From Inquilinus limosus_F (lineage in GTDB: Bacteria > Pseudomonadota > Alphaproteobacteria > DSM-16000 > Inquilinaceae): DNA of 64,000 nt. Location of the stretch: contig NZ_JAHVDK010000003.1 of assembly GCF_051487185.1 (NCBI RefSeq), forward strand, positions 1 through 64,000, given 5' to 3'. This document shows, in pieces, positions 32,296-39,890 of the stretch. Made by a program: the position numbers and the translations under genes. The notes under the pieces were generated by a model. It ran no database searches. It saw only the letters and a program-made list of their open reading frames with translations, and had not been told where the DNA came from. The number at the start of each line of letters is the position of its first letter. Positions within the stretch are counted from its first letter, which is position 1.

Positions 32296-33942
32296 TTACA
32301 TCATCTGATAGTTCGGGCCGCCGCCGCCCTCCGGCACGGCCCAGACGATGTTCTGCTTCGGATCCTTGATGTCGCAGGTTTTGCAGTGCACGCAGTTCTG
32401 CGCGTTGATCACGAAGCGCGGATCGCTGCCGTCCTCGTTGCGCACCACCTCGTACACCCCGGCCGGGCAGTAGCGCTGCGCCGGCTCGTCATAGACCGGC
32501 AGGGTGTAGGCGATCGGGACCGACGGGTCCTTCAGCTTGAGGTGCGACGGCTGGTTCTCCTCGTGGTTGGTGTTCGAGAGATACACCGAAGAGAGACGGT
32601 CGAAGGTGATCACCCCGTCCGGCTTCGGATAGTCGATCTTCTTCGACTGGGCGGCCGGGCGCAGCGTCTCGTGGTCGCCATGCTTGTGGTGCAGGGTCCA
32701 GGGCAGCTTGCCGCGGGTCCACAGCTCGAGGCCGGAATAGAGCGTGCCCAGGATCGTGCCCCAGCGGAAGGCCGGGCGGCAGTTCCGCACCACCGTCAGC
32801 TCCTGCCAGACCCAGCTGGCCTTCAGCCGCTCCGGATAGGCGGTGACCTCGTCATGGCCCTCGCGGCCCTCGGCCAGGGCGTCGAACACGGCCTCGGCGC
32901 AGACCATGCCGCTCTTCATCGCGGTGTGGTTGCCCTTGATCCGCGGCACGTTGACGAAGCCGGCGGAGCATCCGATCAGGCAGCCGCCCGGGAAGGTCAG
33001 CTTGGGGATCGACTGCAGCCCGCCTTCGTTGATGGCGCGGCCGCCATAGGCCAGGCGCTTGCCGCCCTCCAGCACCGGGCGGACCAGCGGGTGGGTCTTG
33101 AAGCGCTGGAACTCCTCGAAAGGCGACAGATACGGGTTCTTGTAGTCCAGCGCGACGACGTAGCCGATCGAGACCAGGTTCTCGCCGAAATGGTAGACCC
33201 AGCTGCCGCCATAGGTCTCGTTGTCCAGCGGCCAGCCGAAGCCGTGCTGCACCAGGCCGGGCCGGTGCTTCTCCGGCTGCACCTCCCACAGCTCCTTGAC
33301 GCCCAGGCCGAAGGTCTGCGGGTCGCATTCGGCGCGCAGGCTGAAGCGCTCCATCAGCTGCTTGGCCAGCGATCCGCGCACGCCTTCGCCGATCAGCGTG
33401 TATTTGGCGTGCAGCTCCATGCCCGGCGTGTGGTTGGCGGTCGGCTGGCCGTCCTTGCCGATGCCCATGTCGCCGGTGGCCACGCCCTTGACCGAGCCGT
33501 CCTCATGGTACAGCACCTCGGCCGCGGCGAAGCCGGGATAGATCTCCACCCCCAGCGCCTCGGCCTGCTGCGCCAGCCAGCGCGTCACCAGCCCCATGCT
33601 GACGATGTAGTTGCCGTGGTTGTGCAGCTCCTTCGGCAGCCCGAAGTTGGGGAACCGGAAGCTGCTGACCGCGGTGTAGTAGTGGAACTCGTCGCGGGTC
33701 ACCGCCGTCTCGATCGGCGCGCCCTGGTCCTTCCAGTCGGGGATCAGCTCGTTCAGCGCGCGCGGATCCAGCACCGCGCCCGACAAGATATGGGCGCCGA
33801 CCTCCGATCCCTTCTCCAGCACGCAGACGCTGACCTCGTGCCCGGTCTCCGCCGCCCGTTGCTTCAGCCGGATCGCCGCCGCGAGGCCCGCCGGCCCCGC
33901 GCCCACGATCACGACGTCGTACTCCATGAATTCGCGTTCCAT
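32296..33942 (-). CDS. Electron transfer flavoprotein-ubiquinone oxidoreductase
   Basis: A 548-residue inner-membrane-associated enzyme that passes electrons from ETF (fatty acid and amino acid oxidation) to ubiquinone. The FAD-binding GAGPAGLAAAIRL is at the N-terminus. The middle contains the conserved GGSWVYHFGENLVSIGYV and FPGGCLIGCSAGFVNVPRIKGNHTAMKSG. The C-terminal 4Fe-4S site is made of CPAGVYE and NCVHCKTCDIKDPKQNIVW. Length is the usual one. The gene is divergent from a uracil-DNA glycosylase gene, an arrangement I believe is common in alphaproteobacteria. The ETF subunits themselves are not in the window. Confidence 0.97.
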   Translation of the reverse strand: MEREFMEYDVVIVGAGPAGLAAAIRLKQRAAETGHEVSVCVLEKGSEVGAHILSGAVLDPRALNELIPDWKDQGAPIETAVTRDEFHYYTAVSSFRFPNFGLPKELHNHGNYIVSMGLVTRWLAQQAEALGVEIYPGFAAAEVLYHEDGSVKGVATGDMGIGKDGQPTANHTPGMELHAKYTLIGEGVRGSLAKQLMERFSLRAECDPQTFGLGVKELWEVQPEKHRPGLVQHGFGWPLDNETYGGSWVYHFGENLVSIGYVVALDYKNPYLSPFEEFQRFKTHPLVRPVLEGGKRLAYGGRAINEGGLQSIPKLTFPGGCLIGCSAGFVNVPRIKGNHTAMKSGMVCAEAVFDALAEGREGHDEVTAYPERLKASWVWQELTVVRNCRPAFRWGTILGTLYSGLELWTRGKLPWTLHHKHGDHETLRPAAQSKKIDYPKPDGVITFDRLSSVYLSNTNHEENQPSHLKLKDPSVPIAYTLPVYDEPAQRYCPAGVYEVVRNEDGSDPRFVINAQNCVHCKTCDIKDPKQNIVWAVPEGGGGPNYQMM

Positions 33943-34115
33943 CGCGCGTCCCTGTCTTCGGTTGGCGGCATGCTACAGAAATGCATCCCGGGAATCGAAT
34001 GGCCGATCACATCGCGTCGACTTCGGCTCCGGCTGCGGCGCTTCAGGTCCCGATGACGCTGCGTCAGGTCGGTCGCCGGGGTTGACAGGCCGGGCGGCGC
34101 GGTCGCTTCTAGCGC

Positions 34116-34988
34116 ATGGACAGGATCAGCGAATCAGCCGCCGCCGTGCAGCCCGCCGAGATCATCGCCCTGCTGAAATGGTACCAGGACGCCGGCGTCG
34201 ACGAAGCGATCGGCGACGATCCGGGCGCGCTCGGCCGGCCCCGCGCCGCCGCGGCGCCGGCGGCCCCTGTCCAGATGGTGCCGCCGCCCCGGCCTGTCCA
34301 GCTCGAGCCGAGGCCGTCGCCGCGGCCCCAGGCCGCCGCGGTGCTGCCGGGCAGCGACGCCGCCACCGGCGATGCCCGCCGCATCGCCGCCGGCTGCCGG
34401 ACGCTGGAGGAGCTGGCCGCGGCGCTCGCCGCCTTCGATGGCTGCGGGCTGAAGGCCACGGCCACCCAGATGGTGTTCGCCGACGGTAACCCCGAAGCCG
34501 ACATCATGATCGTCGGCGAGGCGCCGGGGGCGGAGGAGGACCGGCTGGGCAAGCCCTTCGTCGGCCAGTCGGGCAAGCTGCTGGACCGCATGCTGGCGGC
34601 GACCGGCCTCGACCGCAGCACCGTCTACATCTCCAACATCGTCAACTGGCGGCCGCCCGGCAACCGCCAGCCCAACGCGGCCGAGATCGCGATCTCGCTG
34701 CCCTTCATCGAATGCCATATCGCGCTGATGCGGCCGAAGATCCTGCTCTGCGCCGGCGGCACCGCCGCTGCCGCGCTGCTGGCGACGCGCGAGGGCATCA
34801 CCCGGATCCACGGCCGCTGGTTCGACCGCTCCTTCCCGGGCCTGCCGGCGCCGGTGCCGACCATGCCGATCTATCACCCAGCCTTCATCCTGCGGCAGCC
34901 CGGCATGAAGCGCGACGTCTGGCGCGACCTGCTGGTGCTGAAGCATCGAATGATAGAGCTGGGCTGCGCCTTCAAGCGCGACGCCTGA
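34116..34988 (+). CDS. Uracil-DNA glycosylase, family 4-like
   Basis: A 290-residue base-excision repair enzyme that removes uracil from DNA. After a Pro/Ala-rich linker (about residues 40-90) the catalytic domain shows GEAPGAEEDRLGKPFVGQSG (134-153), NIVNWRPPGNRQPN and the substrate loop YHPAFILRQPG. A conserved Cys precedes the domain (FDGCGLKATATQMVF). Family 4 enzymes hold a 4Fe-4S cluster, but not all four ligands are obvious here. TTGACA at 34082-34087 upstream, with the ATG at 34116 and no Shine-Dalgarno, suggests a near-leaderless transcript. Confidence 0.9.
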   Translation: MDRISESAAAVQPAEIIALLKWYQDAGVDEAIGDDPGALGRPRAAAAPAAPVQMVPPPRPVQLEPRPSPRPQAAAVLPGSDAATGDARRIAAGCRTLEELAAALAAFDGCGLKATATQMVFADGNPEADIMIVGEAPGAEEDRLGKPFVGQSGKLLDRMLAATGLDRSTVYISNIVNWRPPGNRQPNAAEIAISLPFIECHIALMRPKILLCAGGTAAAALLATREGITRIHGRWFDRSFPGLPAPVPTMPIYHPAFILRQPGMKRDVWRDLLVLKHRMIELGCAFKRDA

Positions 34989-35067
34989 GCGCAACCGTTT
35001 CGCTTTTCGCGGCGCACCACCTCGGCTAGCTTGGCTGCTGCCTTCGACCACCGCATTTGGGGGGCAT

Positions 35068-35601
35068 ATGCCTGGCCGGATCGACGAGTCGCGTCCGTTC
35101 ATCGCCGTCAACATCGCCCTCCTGACCGTGTCCGACACGCGCACGGCGGCCGACGACAAATCCGGCGACGCGCTGGCGGAGCGCATCGCGGCAGCGGGCC
35201 ACACGGTGCGGGACCGGCGCATCGTCAAGGACGAGCAGGGCGCGATCGAGGCGCGGCTCCGCGCCTGGATCGCCGATTCGGAGGTCGACGTCGTCATCGC
35301 CACCGGCGGCACCGGCGTCACCGGCCGCGACGTGACGCCCGAAGCCTTCCACGCGGTCTACGAGAAGCACATCCCCGGCTTCGGCGAGCTGTTCCGCTGG
35401 CTGTCCTACGAGAAGATCGGGACCTCGACGATCCAGAGCCGGGCCACCGCGGGCGTCGCCGGCGGCACCTACCTGTTCGCGCTGCCGGGCTCTCCCTCCG
35501 CCTGCCGCGACGCCTGGGACCTGATCCTGAAGGACCAGCTCGACAACCGGTTCCGGCCCTGCAACTTCGTCGAGCTGATGCCGCGCCTGCGCGAGAAATA
35601 A
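35068..35601 (+). CDS. moaB: Molybdenum cofactor biosynthesis protein MoaB
   Basis: A 177-residue molybdopterin-binding (MogA/MoaB-fold) protein for the adenylylation step of molybdenum cofactor assembly. Signatures are NIALLTVSDTRTAADDKSGDAL, ATGGTGVTGRDVTPEAF, FRWLSYEKIGTSTIQSRA and LPGSPSACRDAWDLI. GGGGGG lies 3-8 nt before the ATG. Other moa genes are not adjacent. The lipoprotein esterase gene follows after 5 bases and may be co-transcribed, without an obvious functional link. Confidence 0.95.
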   Translation: MPGRIDESRPFIAVNIALLTVSDTRTAADDKSGDALAERIAAAGHTVRDRRIVKDEQGAIEARLRAWIADSEVDVVIATGGTGVTGRDVTPEAFHAVYEKHIPGFGELFRWLSYEKIGTSTIQSRATAGVAGGTYLFALPGSPSACRDAWDLILKDQLDNRFRPCNFVELMPRLREK

Positions 35602-35606
35602 TCACC

Positions 35607-36509
35607 ATGCCTTCGATCCTTCGCGCCGGCCGGCTGGCCGTCCTCGCCTGCCTGCTGTTTGTCGCCGCCTGCGCCGCGCCGGGCGGCGGCCCCCGCCCCG
35701 CAGCGCCGGGCCCGAACCTGGCCGAGCTGCCGCCGCAGCCGACCAGCGGCTGCGGCATCCCGGCGGCGGACGGCCGGCAGACGCTGAAATTCGAGGGCGC
35801 GTCCTGGCGCTACATCGTCGACCTGCCACCAGGCTACGACAAATCGAAGCCTTACCGGCTGATCCTGGCGTTCCACGGCCGCACCGGCACGGCCGAGAAG
35901 GTGCGGACCTATTTCGACCTGGAAGGGCCGGCGGCGCGGCCGGCGATCGTCGTCTACCCGCAGGCGCAGGGCGGCTGGGGCGCCAGGGCCGACCGCGACA
36001 TGGCCTATGTCGACACCCTCCTGGCCCGGCTGAAGGCGACGCTGTGCGTCGACCAGAACCAGATCTTCGCCGCCGGACATTCGATGGGCGGCAGCTTCGT
36101 CAACGACCTGTCCTGCGGCCGCGCCGGGGTGTTCCGCGCCACCGCCGTGGTCGCAGGGGGCATCGGCAGCGTCCGCCCCTGCCGGGGCCAGATCGCGGCG
36201 ATCCTGCTGCACAACCCGAAGGACAATATGGTGCCCTACCGCCAGGGACTGGCGGAGCGCGACAAGCGCATCGCCCAGAACCGGCTCCCCGACAGCCCGT
36301 CCGACGCCAGCGCCGCCTTCCGCTGCAAGCGCTGGGGCAAGGTCGATATCATCTCCCCGGTGGTGTTCTGCGATCTGCCCTCCACCATGAACGGCCGGCG
36401 GCCCTATTCGCATGGCTGGCCCGCGGGCACCGGCCCGGCCATCCTCGGCTTCTTCGACCGGGTGACCGAGCAACGGATTCAGTTGACAGAGCGGCCCGCC
36501 GCCCCTTAG
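35607..36509 (+). CDS. Exported lipoprotein of the LpqC/PHB-depolymerase-like esterase family
   Basis: A 300-residue alpha/beta hydrolase. The signal peptide ends with a lipobox (LFVAAC), so it is probably anchored as a lipoprotein. The nucleophile elbow is GHSMGG with Ser159. The likely acid is Asp206 in HNPKDNM and the base His269 in YSHGWP. RLILAFHGRTGTAEKV gives the oxyanion strand. Relatives hydrolyse feruloyl or hydroxyalkanoate esters; substrate not determined. It starts 5 nt after moaB. A perfect TTGACA near its 3' end (36483-36488) probably starts the leuA leader transcript. Confidence 0.88.
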   Translation: MPSILRAGRLAVLACLLFVAACAAPGGGPRPAAPGPNLAELPPQPTSGCGIPAADGRQTLKFEGASWRYIVDLPPGYDKSKPYRLILAFHGRTGTAEKVRTYFDLEGPAARPAIVVYPQAQGGWGARADRDMAYVDTLLARLKATLCVDQNQIFAAGHSMGGSFVNDLSCGRAGVFRATAVVAGGIGSVRPCRGQIAAILLHNPKDNMVPYRQGLAERDKRIAQNRLPDSPSDASAAFRCKRWGKVDIISPVVFCDLPSTMNGRRPYSHGWPAGTGPAILGFFDRVTEQRIQLTERPAAP

Positions 36510-36511
36510 GT
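36483..36511 (+). promoter_or_regulatory. Candidate promoter of the leuA leader, inside the 3' end of the esterase gene
   Basis: TTGACA (36483-36488) is a perfect -35; TTAGGT (36506-36511), 17 bp downstream, is a weak -10. The start point would fall close to the ATG of leader ORF 1 at 36518. The -10 overlaps the stop codon of the esterase gene. Confidence 0.4.
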
Positions 36512-36517
36512 GGGGAC

Positions 36518-36553
36518 ATGATGTTCCGACTTCGCACGCTTCGACTTATCTGA
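36518..36553 (+). CDS. Putative leuA leader peptide 1 (MMFRLRTLRLI)
   Basis: An 11-codon ORF preceded by AGGTGGGG (36508-36515). It reads MMFRLRTLRLI: three of its codons are CTT Leu, a rare codon in this GC-rich genome where CTG and CTC dominate, alternating with Arg. Immediately after the stop, 36555-36574 can form an 8- to 9-bp hairpin. Position ahead of leuA, Leu content and rare codons support a ribosome-stalling attenuator; not demonstrated. Confidence 0.5.
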   Translation: MMFRLRTLRLI

Positions 36554-36554
36554 T

Positions 36555-36574
36555 CGGCGTCCCGAGGGGCGCCG
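36555..36574 (+). promoter_or_regulatory. Hairpin after leader ORF 1
   Basis: CGGCGTCC pairs with GGGCGCCG-type sequence around a small loop, allowing one G-U pair. It begins two bases after the leader-1 stop codon. It lacks a U-tract, so it may be an antiterminator or pause element rather than a terminator. Confidence 0.35.
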
Positions 36575-36613
36575 AAACCGAAGCCGTTGCGACCTCTCTT
36601 CCGGACCATCACC

Positions 36614-36691
36614 ATGACCCCCGAACGATCGTTCAGCCAGGCTGTTTCCCGCACCCGCCGGGACCTGCTGCGACTTATCACCGGCCGCTGA
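36614..36691 (+). CDS. Putative leuA leader peptide 2 (25 aa, ends DLLRLITGR)
   Basis: A 25-codon ORF, MTPERSFSQAVSRTRRDLLR and so on, with Leu-Leu-Arg-Leu-Ile near its end (codons CTG CTG CGA CTT ATC). The 9-bp string CGACTTATC occurs here (36671-36679) and in leader 1 (36542-36550). Each is followed by TGATCGGCG at the stop, so the two ends look like copies. The stop codon lies inside a strong nested hairpin (36683-36716). Shine-Dalgarno is weak. Confidence 0.4.
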   Translation: MTPERSFSQAVSRTRRDLLRLITGR

Positions 36692-36716
36692 TCGGCGCAT
36701 CACGCGCCCGGCGGCC
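36683..36716 (+). promoter_or_regulatory. Nested hairpin overlapping the end of leader ORF 2, attenuator candidate
   Basis: Outer arms GGCCGC (36683-36688) and GCGGCC (36711-36716) enclose GGCGC (36694-36698) paired with GCGCC (36704-36708). GACTTTG follows. A ribosome stalled at the Leu codons (36665-36676) would sit just upstream, whereas one reaching the stop at 36689-36691 would open the outer stem. Confidence 0.4.
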
Positions 36717-36805
36717 GACTTTGCGCATCCGTGTCATGCGCCCGTCGTCATTCCATCCTATTCTTTGAATCCGGTCGGAACCGGCCGGTGCGAGAGAGAA
36801 ATCCC

Positions 36806-38494
36806 ATGTCCGTGATGCCGCCCAAATCCGGAATGCCTGTCGAGAAATACCGCCCGGTGCAGCCCGTTCCGCTGCCCGACCGGCAATGGCCGAACCGCGT
36901 CATCGACCGCGCCCCGATCTGGTGCTCGGTCGACCTCCGCGACGGCAACCAGGCGCTGATCGAGCCGATGGGGACCGACCGCAAGCAGCGCATGTGGGAC
37001 CTCTTGGTCCGCATGGGCTTCAAGGAGATCGAGGTCGGCTTCCCCGCCGCCTCGCAGACCGATTTCGACTTTGTCCGCCATCTGATCGACAACCGCCTGA
37101 TCCCCGACGGCGTCACCATCCAGGTGCTGACCCAGTCGCGGGAGGAGCTGATCCGCCGCACCTTCGAGGCGATCCGCGGCGCCAAGCGGGCGATCGTGCA
37201 TCTCTACAACTCGACCTCGACGCTGCAGCGCCGGGTGGTGTTCGGCCTCGACCGCGACGGCATCACCGAGATCGCGGTGCGCGGGACCAGGCTGATCAAG
37301 GAGCTGGTGCCGACGGTGCCGGAAACCGAGATCGTGTTCCAGTATTCGCCGGAGAGCTTCACCGGCACCGAGCTGGACTACGCCCGCGATATCTGCGGCG
37401 CAGTGCTGGACGTCTGGCAGCCGACGCCGGAGCGGAAGGCGATCCTGAACCTGCCGGCAACGGTCGAGATGGCGACGCCGAACGTCTATGCCGACCAGAT
37501 CGAATGGTGCCACCGCAACTTCGCGCGGCGTGACAGCTTCATCCTGTCGGTCCACCCGCACAACGACCGCGGCACCGGCATCGCCGCGACCGAGCTGGCG
37601 CTGATGGCCGGCGCCGACCGGGTCGAGGGCACGCTGTTCGGCAATGGCGAGCGCACCGGCAATGTCGACATCGTCACGCTGGGGCTGAACATGTTCACCC
37701 AGGGCGTCGATCCGATGCTCGACCTGCACGATGTCGGCGAGATCGTCCGCACCGTCGAATACTGCAACCAGTTGCCGGTGCATCCGCGCCACCCCTATGG
37801 CGGCGAGCTGGTGTTCACCGCCTTCTCGGGCTCGCACCAGGACGCGATCAAGAAGGGATTCGCGGCCATGGAGAAGAGCAACAGCCGGCTGTGGGAGGTG
37901 CCGTATCTGCCGATCGACCCGCAGGATATCGGCTGCAGCTACGAGGCGGTGATCCGGGTCAACAGCCAGTCGGGCAAGGGCGGCGTCGCCTATCTTCTCC
38001 TGACCGACCACGGCCTCGACCTGCCGCGCAAGCTGCAGATCGAGTTCAGCCAGGTGATCCAGAAGCTGGCCGACGAGACCGGCAAGGAGATCTCGTCCAA
38101 GGTCATTTGGCAGGAGTTCGAGCAGGAGTACCTCACCCCCGGCCGGGTCGAGGTCATCGGCCACACCACCCTGCCGACCGGCCGCGGCGAGCGCCACATC
38201 GAGGCGCAGGTGAAGATCGACGGGGTGGAGCGGACGATCCAGGGCGAGGGCAACGGCCCACTCAACGCCTTCGTCGATGCGCTCCGCCGCGAGATCGGGG
38301 TCGATGTCGACATCGCCGACTACCGCGAGCACGCGCTGCGCAGCGGCTCCGATTCCAGCGCCGCGACCTATGTCGAGGCGCGAATCGGCGGCAAGACGCT
38401 GTTCGGCGTCGGCATCGACAGCAACATTGTCATGGCCTCGCTCAAGGCGGTGGCCAGCGCGGTGAACCGCGGCGTCCGCAAGGGAGCCGCCTGA
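36806..38494 (+). CDS. leuA: 2-isopropylmalate synthase (long, fungal-type LeuA)
   Basis: A 562-residue enzyme condensing acetyl-CoA with 2-ketoisovalerate, the first step of leucine synthesis. The N-terminal MPPKSGMPVEKYRPVQPV is typical of the long LeuA class. The catalytic barrel shows VDLRDGNQALIEPM (from residue 42), HPHNDRGTGIAATELALMAGADRVEGTLFGNGER and the usual GNVD. The C-terminal regulatory domain (about residues 430-560), where leucine feedback occurs, includes RTIQGEGNGPLNAFVDAL and SSAATYVEARIGG. GAGAGAGAA lies 6-7 nt before the ATG. About 290 bp of leader with two small ORFs precede it. Confidence 0.97.
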   Translation: MSVMPPKSGMPVEKYRPVQPVPLPDRQWPNRVIDRAPIWCSVDLRDGNQALIEPMGTDRKQRMWDLLVRMGFKEIEVGFPAASQTDFDFVRHLIDNRLIPDGVTIQVLTQSREELIRRTFEAIRGAKRAIVHLYNSTSTLQRRVVFGLDRDGITEIAVRGTRLIKELVPTVPETEIVFQYSPESFTGTELDYARDICGAVLDVWQPTPERKAILNLPATVEMATPNVYADQIEWCHRNFARRDSFILSVHPHNDRGTGIAATELALMAGADRVEGTLFGNGERTGNVDIVTLGLNMFTQGVDPMLDLHDVGEIVRTVEYCNQLPVHPRHPYGGELVFTAFSGSHQDAIKKGFAAMEKSNSRLWEVPYLPIDPQDIGCSYEAVIRVNSQSGKGGVAYLLLTDHGLDLPRKLQIEFSQVIQKLADETGKEISSKVIWQEFEQEYLTPGRVEVIGHTTLPTGRGERHIEAQVKIDGVERTIQGEGNGPLNAFVDALRREIGVDVDIADYREHALRSGSDSSAATYVEARIGGKTLFGVGIDSNIVMASLKAVASAVNRGVRKGAA

Positions 38495-38598
38495 CCCCGG
38501 GGCCTGCCGGGTCCGCAGCAGGCGGACCCGGACGGGGTCGTCGGGTGTTGTGCGAGACGCGACGGCAGGGGCCGGCGCGGCGATCCGAGGAGGAGACC

Positions 38599-38805
38599 AT
38601 GTCGCAGCTTCGACCCGAGGACCTTTCCGCCGACGAGAAGGATGCCCTGGGGCGCATCCACCGCCACGAAACCGGCGTCGCCGACCATGTGCGCCTGGCC
38701 CTGCAGGCCCGCGGCCTGATCGAGGAGCGGCAGGGCAAATGGGCGCTGACCAATGACGGCAGCGTGCTGCTCGCCGCCATCGGGCTGGGCAAGCTGGACG
38801 AATAG
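38599..38805 (+). CDS. Small hypothetical winged-helix-like protein
   Basis: A 68-residue protein. GGAGGAGA lies 4-6 nt before the ATG. The pattern HETGVADHVRLALQARGLIEERQGKWALTNDGSVLLA looks like the last helices and wing of a winged-helix fold, but no full DNA-binding domain is present. I do not recognise a named family. It follows leuA by 104 bp, possibly on the same transcript, and is convergent with the TetR gene. A GCCGGCCTAGGCCGGC palindrome at 38809-38824 overlaps the TetR stop. Confidence 0.75.
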   Translation: MSQLRPEDLSADEKDALGRIHRHETGVADHVRLALQARGLIEERQGKWALTNDGSVLLAAIGLGKLDE

Positions 38806-38814
38806 CGCGCCGGC

Positions 38815-39429
38815 CTAGGCCGGCCAGCCGAGATAACCGAACACCGCCCGGGCCACCCGCTGCTCCAGAGGCCGCGGGTCGGTCTCGCCGCGTTCGCCGG
38901 CGAGATCGACCATGCCTTTGACGATGGCCAGCACGTCCCAGGCGGCGAGTCCGGCATCGCCCTGCGGCGGCAGGCCGGCCCGGTCCAGGGTGGCGGCCAC
39001 CGCCGCCTGGATCTGGTCGGCGACATGGCCGTTGTGGGTCTCCAACGGCAGGCGCCGCTCCTCGAAATCCAGCAGGCGCGCCAGGACCGGCCGGCGCATC
39101 TGATACGCCACCGCCGCCGCGATCATCCGGGTCAGCGCCGCCTGGGCGTCCGGCTCCTCCCGCGCCGCGGCGATGTCGGACAGCAGCACCGCCGCCTCGC
39201 GCTCGATCAGCGCCGCGGTCAGCGCGTCCTTGCCCGGGAAATACTGGTACAGCGACCCGATGCTGACCCCCGCCCGCACCGCGACCGCATTGGTGGTGTA
39301 GCCGGTCAGCCCCCGCTCCTCGAGAATGCGAGCCGCGGCCTCCAGGATCACCGCCACGGTCTCGACCGAGCGCGCCTGGCCCGGCGTTTTCCGGGGCTTG
39401 ATCCGGTCAGGGCGGGGATCGGCGGGCAT
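38815..39429 (-). CDS. TetR-family transcriptional regulator
   Basis: A 204-residue repressor. The helix-turn-helix (about residues 20-65) reads ILEAAARILEERGLTGYTTNAVAVRAGVSIGSLYQYFPGKDAL, a textbook TetR N-terminus; the ligand domain is divergent. The start at 39429 (MPADPRPDRIKPRK) is preferred because the longer ORF would run through the operator. The divergent gene encodes a darcynin-like protein, and a 9-bp perfect inverted repeat plus an inner near-palindrome lies between them, so it probably represses both. Inducer unknown. Confidence 0.92.
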   Translation of the reverse strand: MPADPRPDRIKPRKTPGQARSVETVAVILEAAARILEERGLTGYTTNAVAVRAGVSIGSLYQYFPGKDALTAALIEREAAVLLSDIAAAREEPDAQAALTRMIAAAVAYQMRRPVLARLLDFEERRLPLETHNGHVADQIQAAVAATLDRAGLPPQGDAGLAAWDVLAIVKGMVDLAGERGETDPRPLEQRVARAVFGYLGWPA

Positions 39430-39433
39430 GGCG

Positions 39434-39470
39434 GAATGCGAGTTTGAGATGTGAGCGATTGCTCGCATTC
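39434..39470. promoter_or_regulatory. Candidate TetR operator between the divergent genes
   Basis: GAATGCGAG (39434-39442) and CTCGCATTC (39462-39470) form a perfect 9-bp inverted repeat with a 19-bp spacer. Inside it, GAGCGATTGCTC (39453-39464) is a 12-bp near-palindrome of the usual TetR-operator size. Confidence 0.55.
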
Positions 39471-39509
39471 TCGCCCCGTTCGATCCACAACGCAACGGGA
39501 CATCAAACC

Positions 39510-39878
39510 ATGTCCACCGAAACCACCGACGCCGCGACCGAGGTCGTGATGACCGTCTTCATGCTGGTCAAGACCACGCCGGAATGGCTGGGCTTCAGCG
39601 TCGACGAGCGCTTCCGCCTGATGGCCGAGCATGTCGAGCCGATCCTGCGCCGGCACAGCCCGCAGGTGCGGTTCCGCTTCTACGACGTCGAGTTCTACTC
39701 CGCCCGGGTGACCGACATCTGGGTGTGGGAGGTCGCCGACCGCCACGCCTATGAGCTGGTGATCGAGGCGCTGCGCGAGACCCCGTTCTGGGACCGCTGG
39801 TTCCAGATCCTGGAGATCCTGCCCGGCATCGAGAACGCCTACGCCAAGAACTACGGCCGCGAGGCGCTGGCCGCGTGA
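39510..39878 (+). CDS. Darcynin-family protein
   Basis: A 122-residue protein. VVMTVFMLVKTTPEWLGFSVDERF and VRFRFYDVEFYSARVTDIWVWEV followed by LRETPFWDRWFQILEILPGIENAYAKNY match the darcynin family, a small alpha/beta fold that may be related to ferredoxin-like barrels; function unknown. The ATG at 39510 is preferred over the extended ORF start, though the ribosome binding site is weak. It is divergent from a TetR gene with an operator-like palindrome between, so it is a probable target of that regulator. Confidence 0.8.
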   Translation: MSTETTDAATEVVMTVFMLVKTTPEWLGFSVDERFRLMAEHVEPILRRHSPQVRFRFYDVEFYSARVTDIWVWEVADRHAYELVIEALRETPFWDRWFQILEILPGIENAYAKNYGREALAA

Positions 39879-39890
39879 CGGGCGGGCCTG

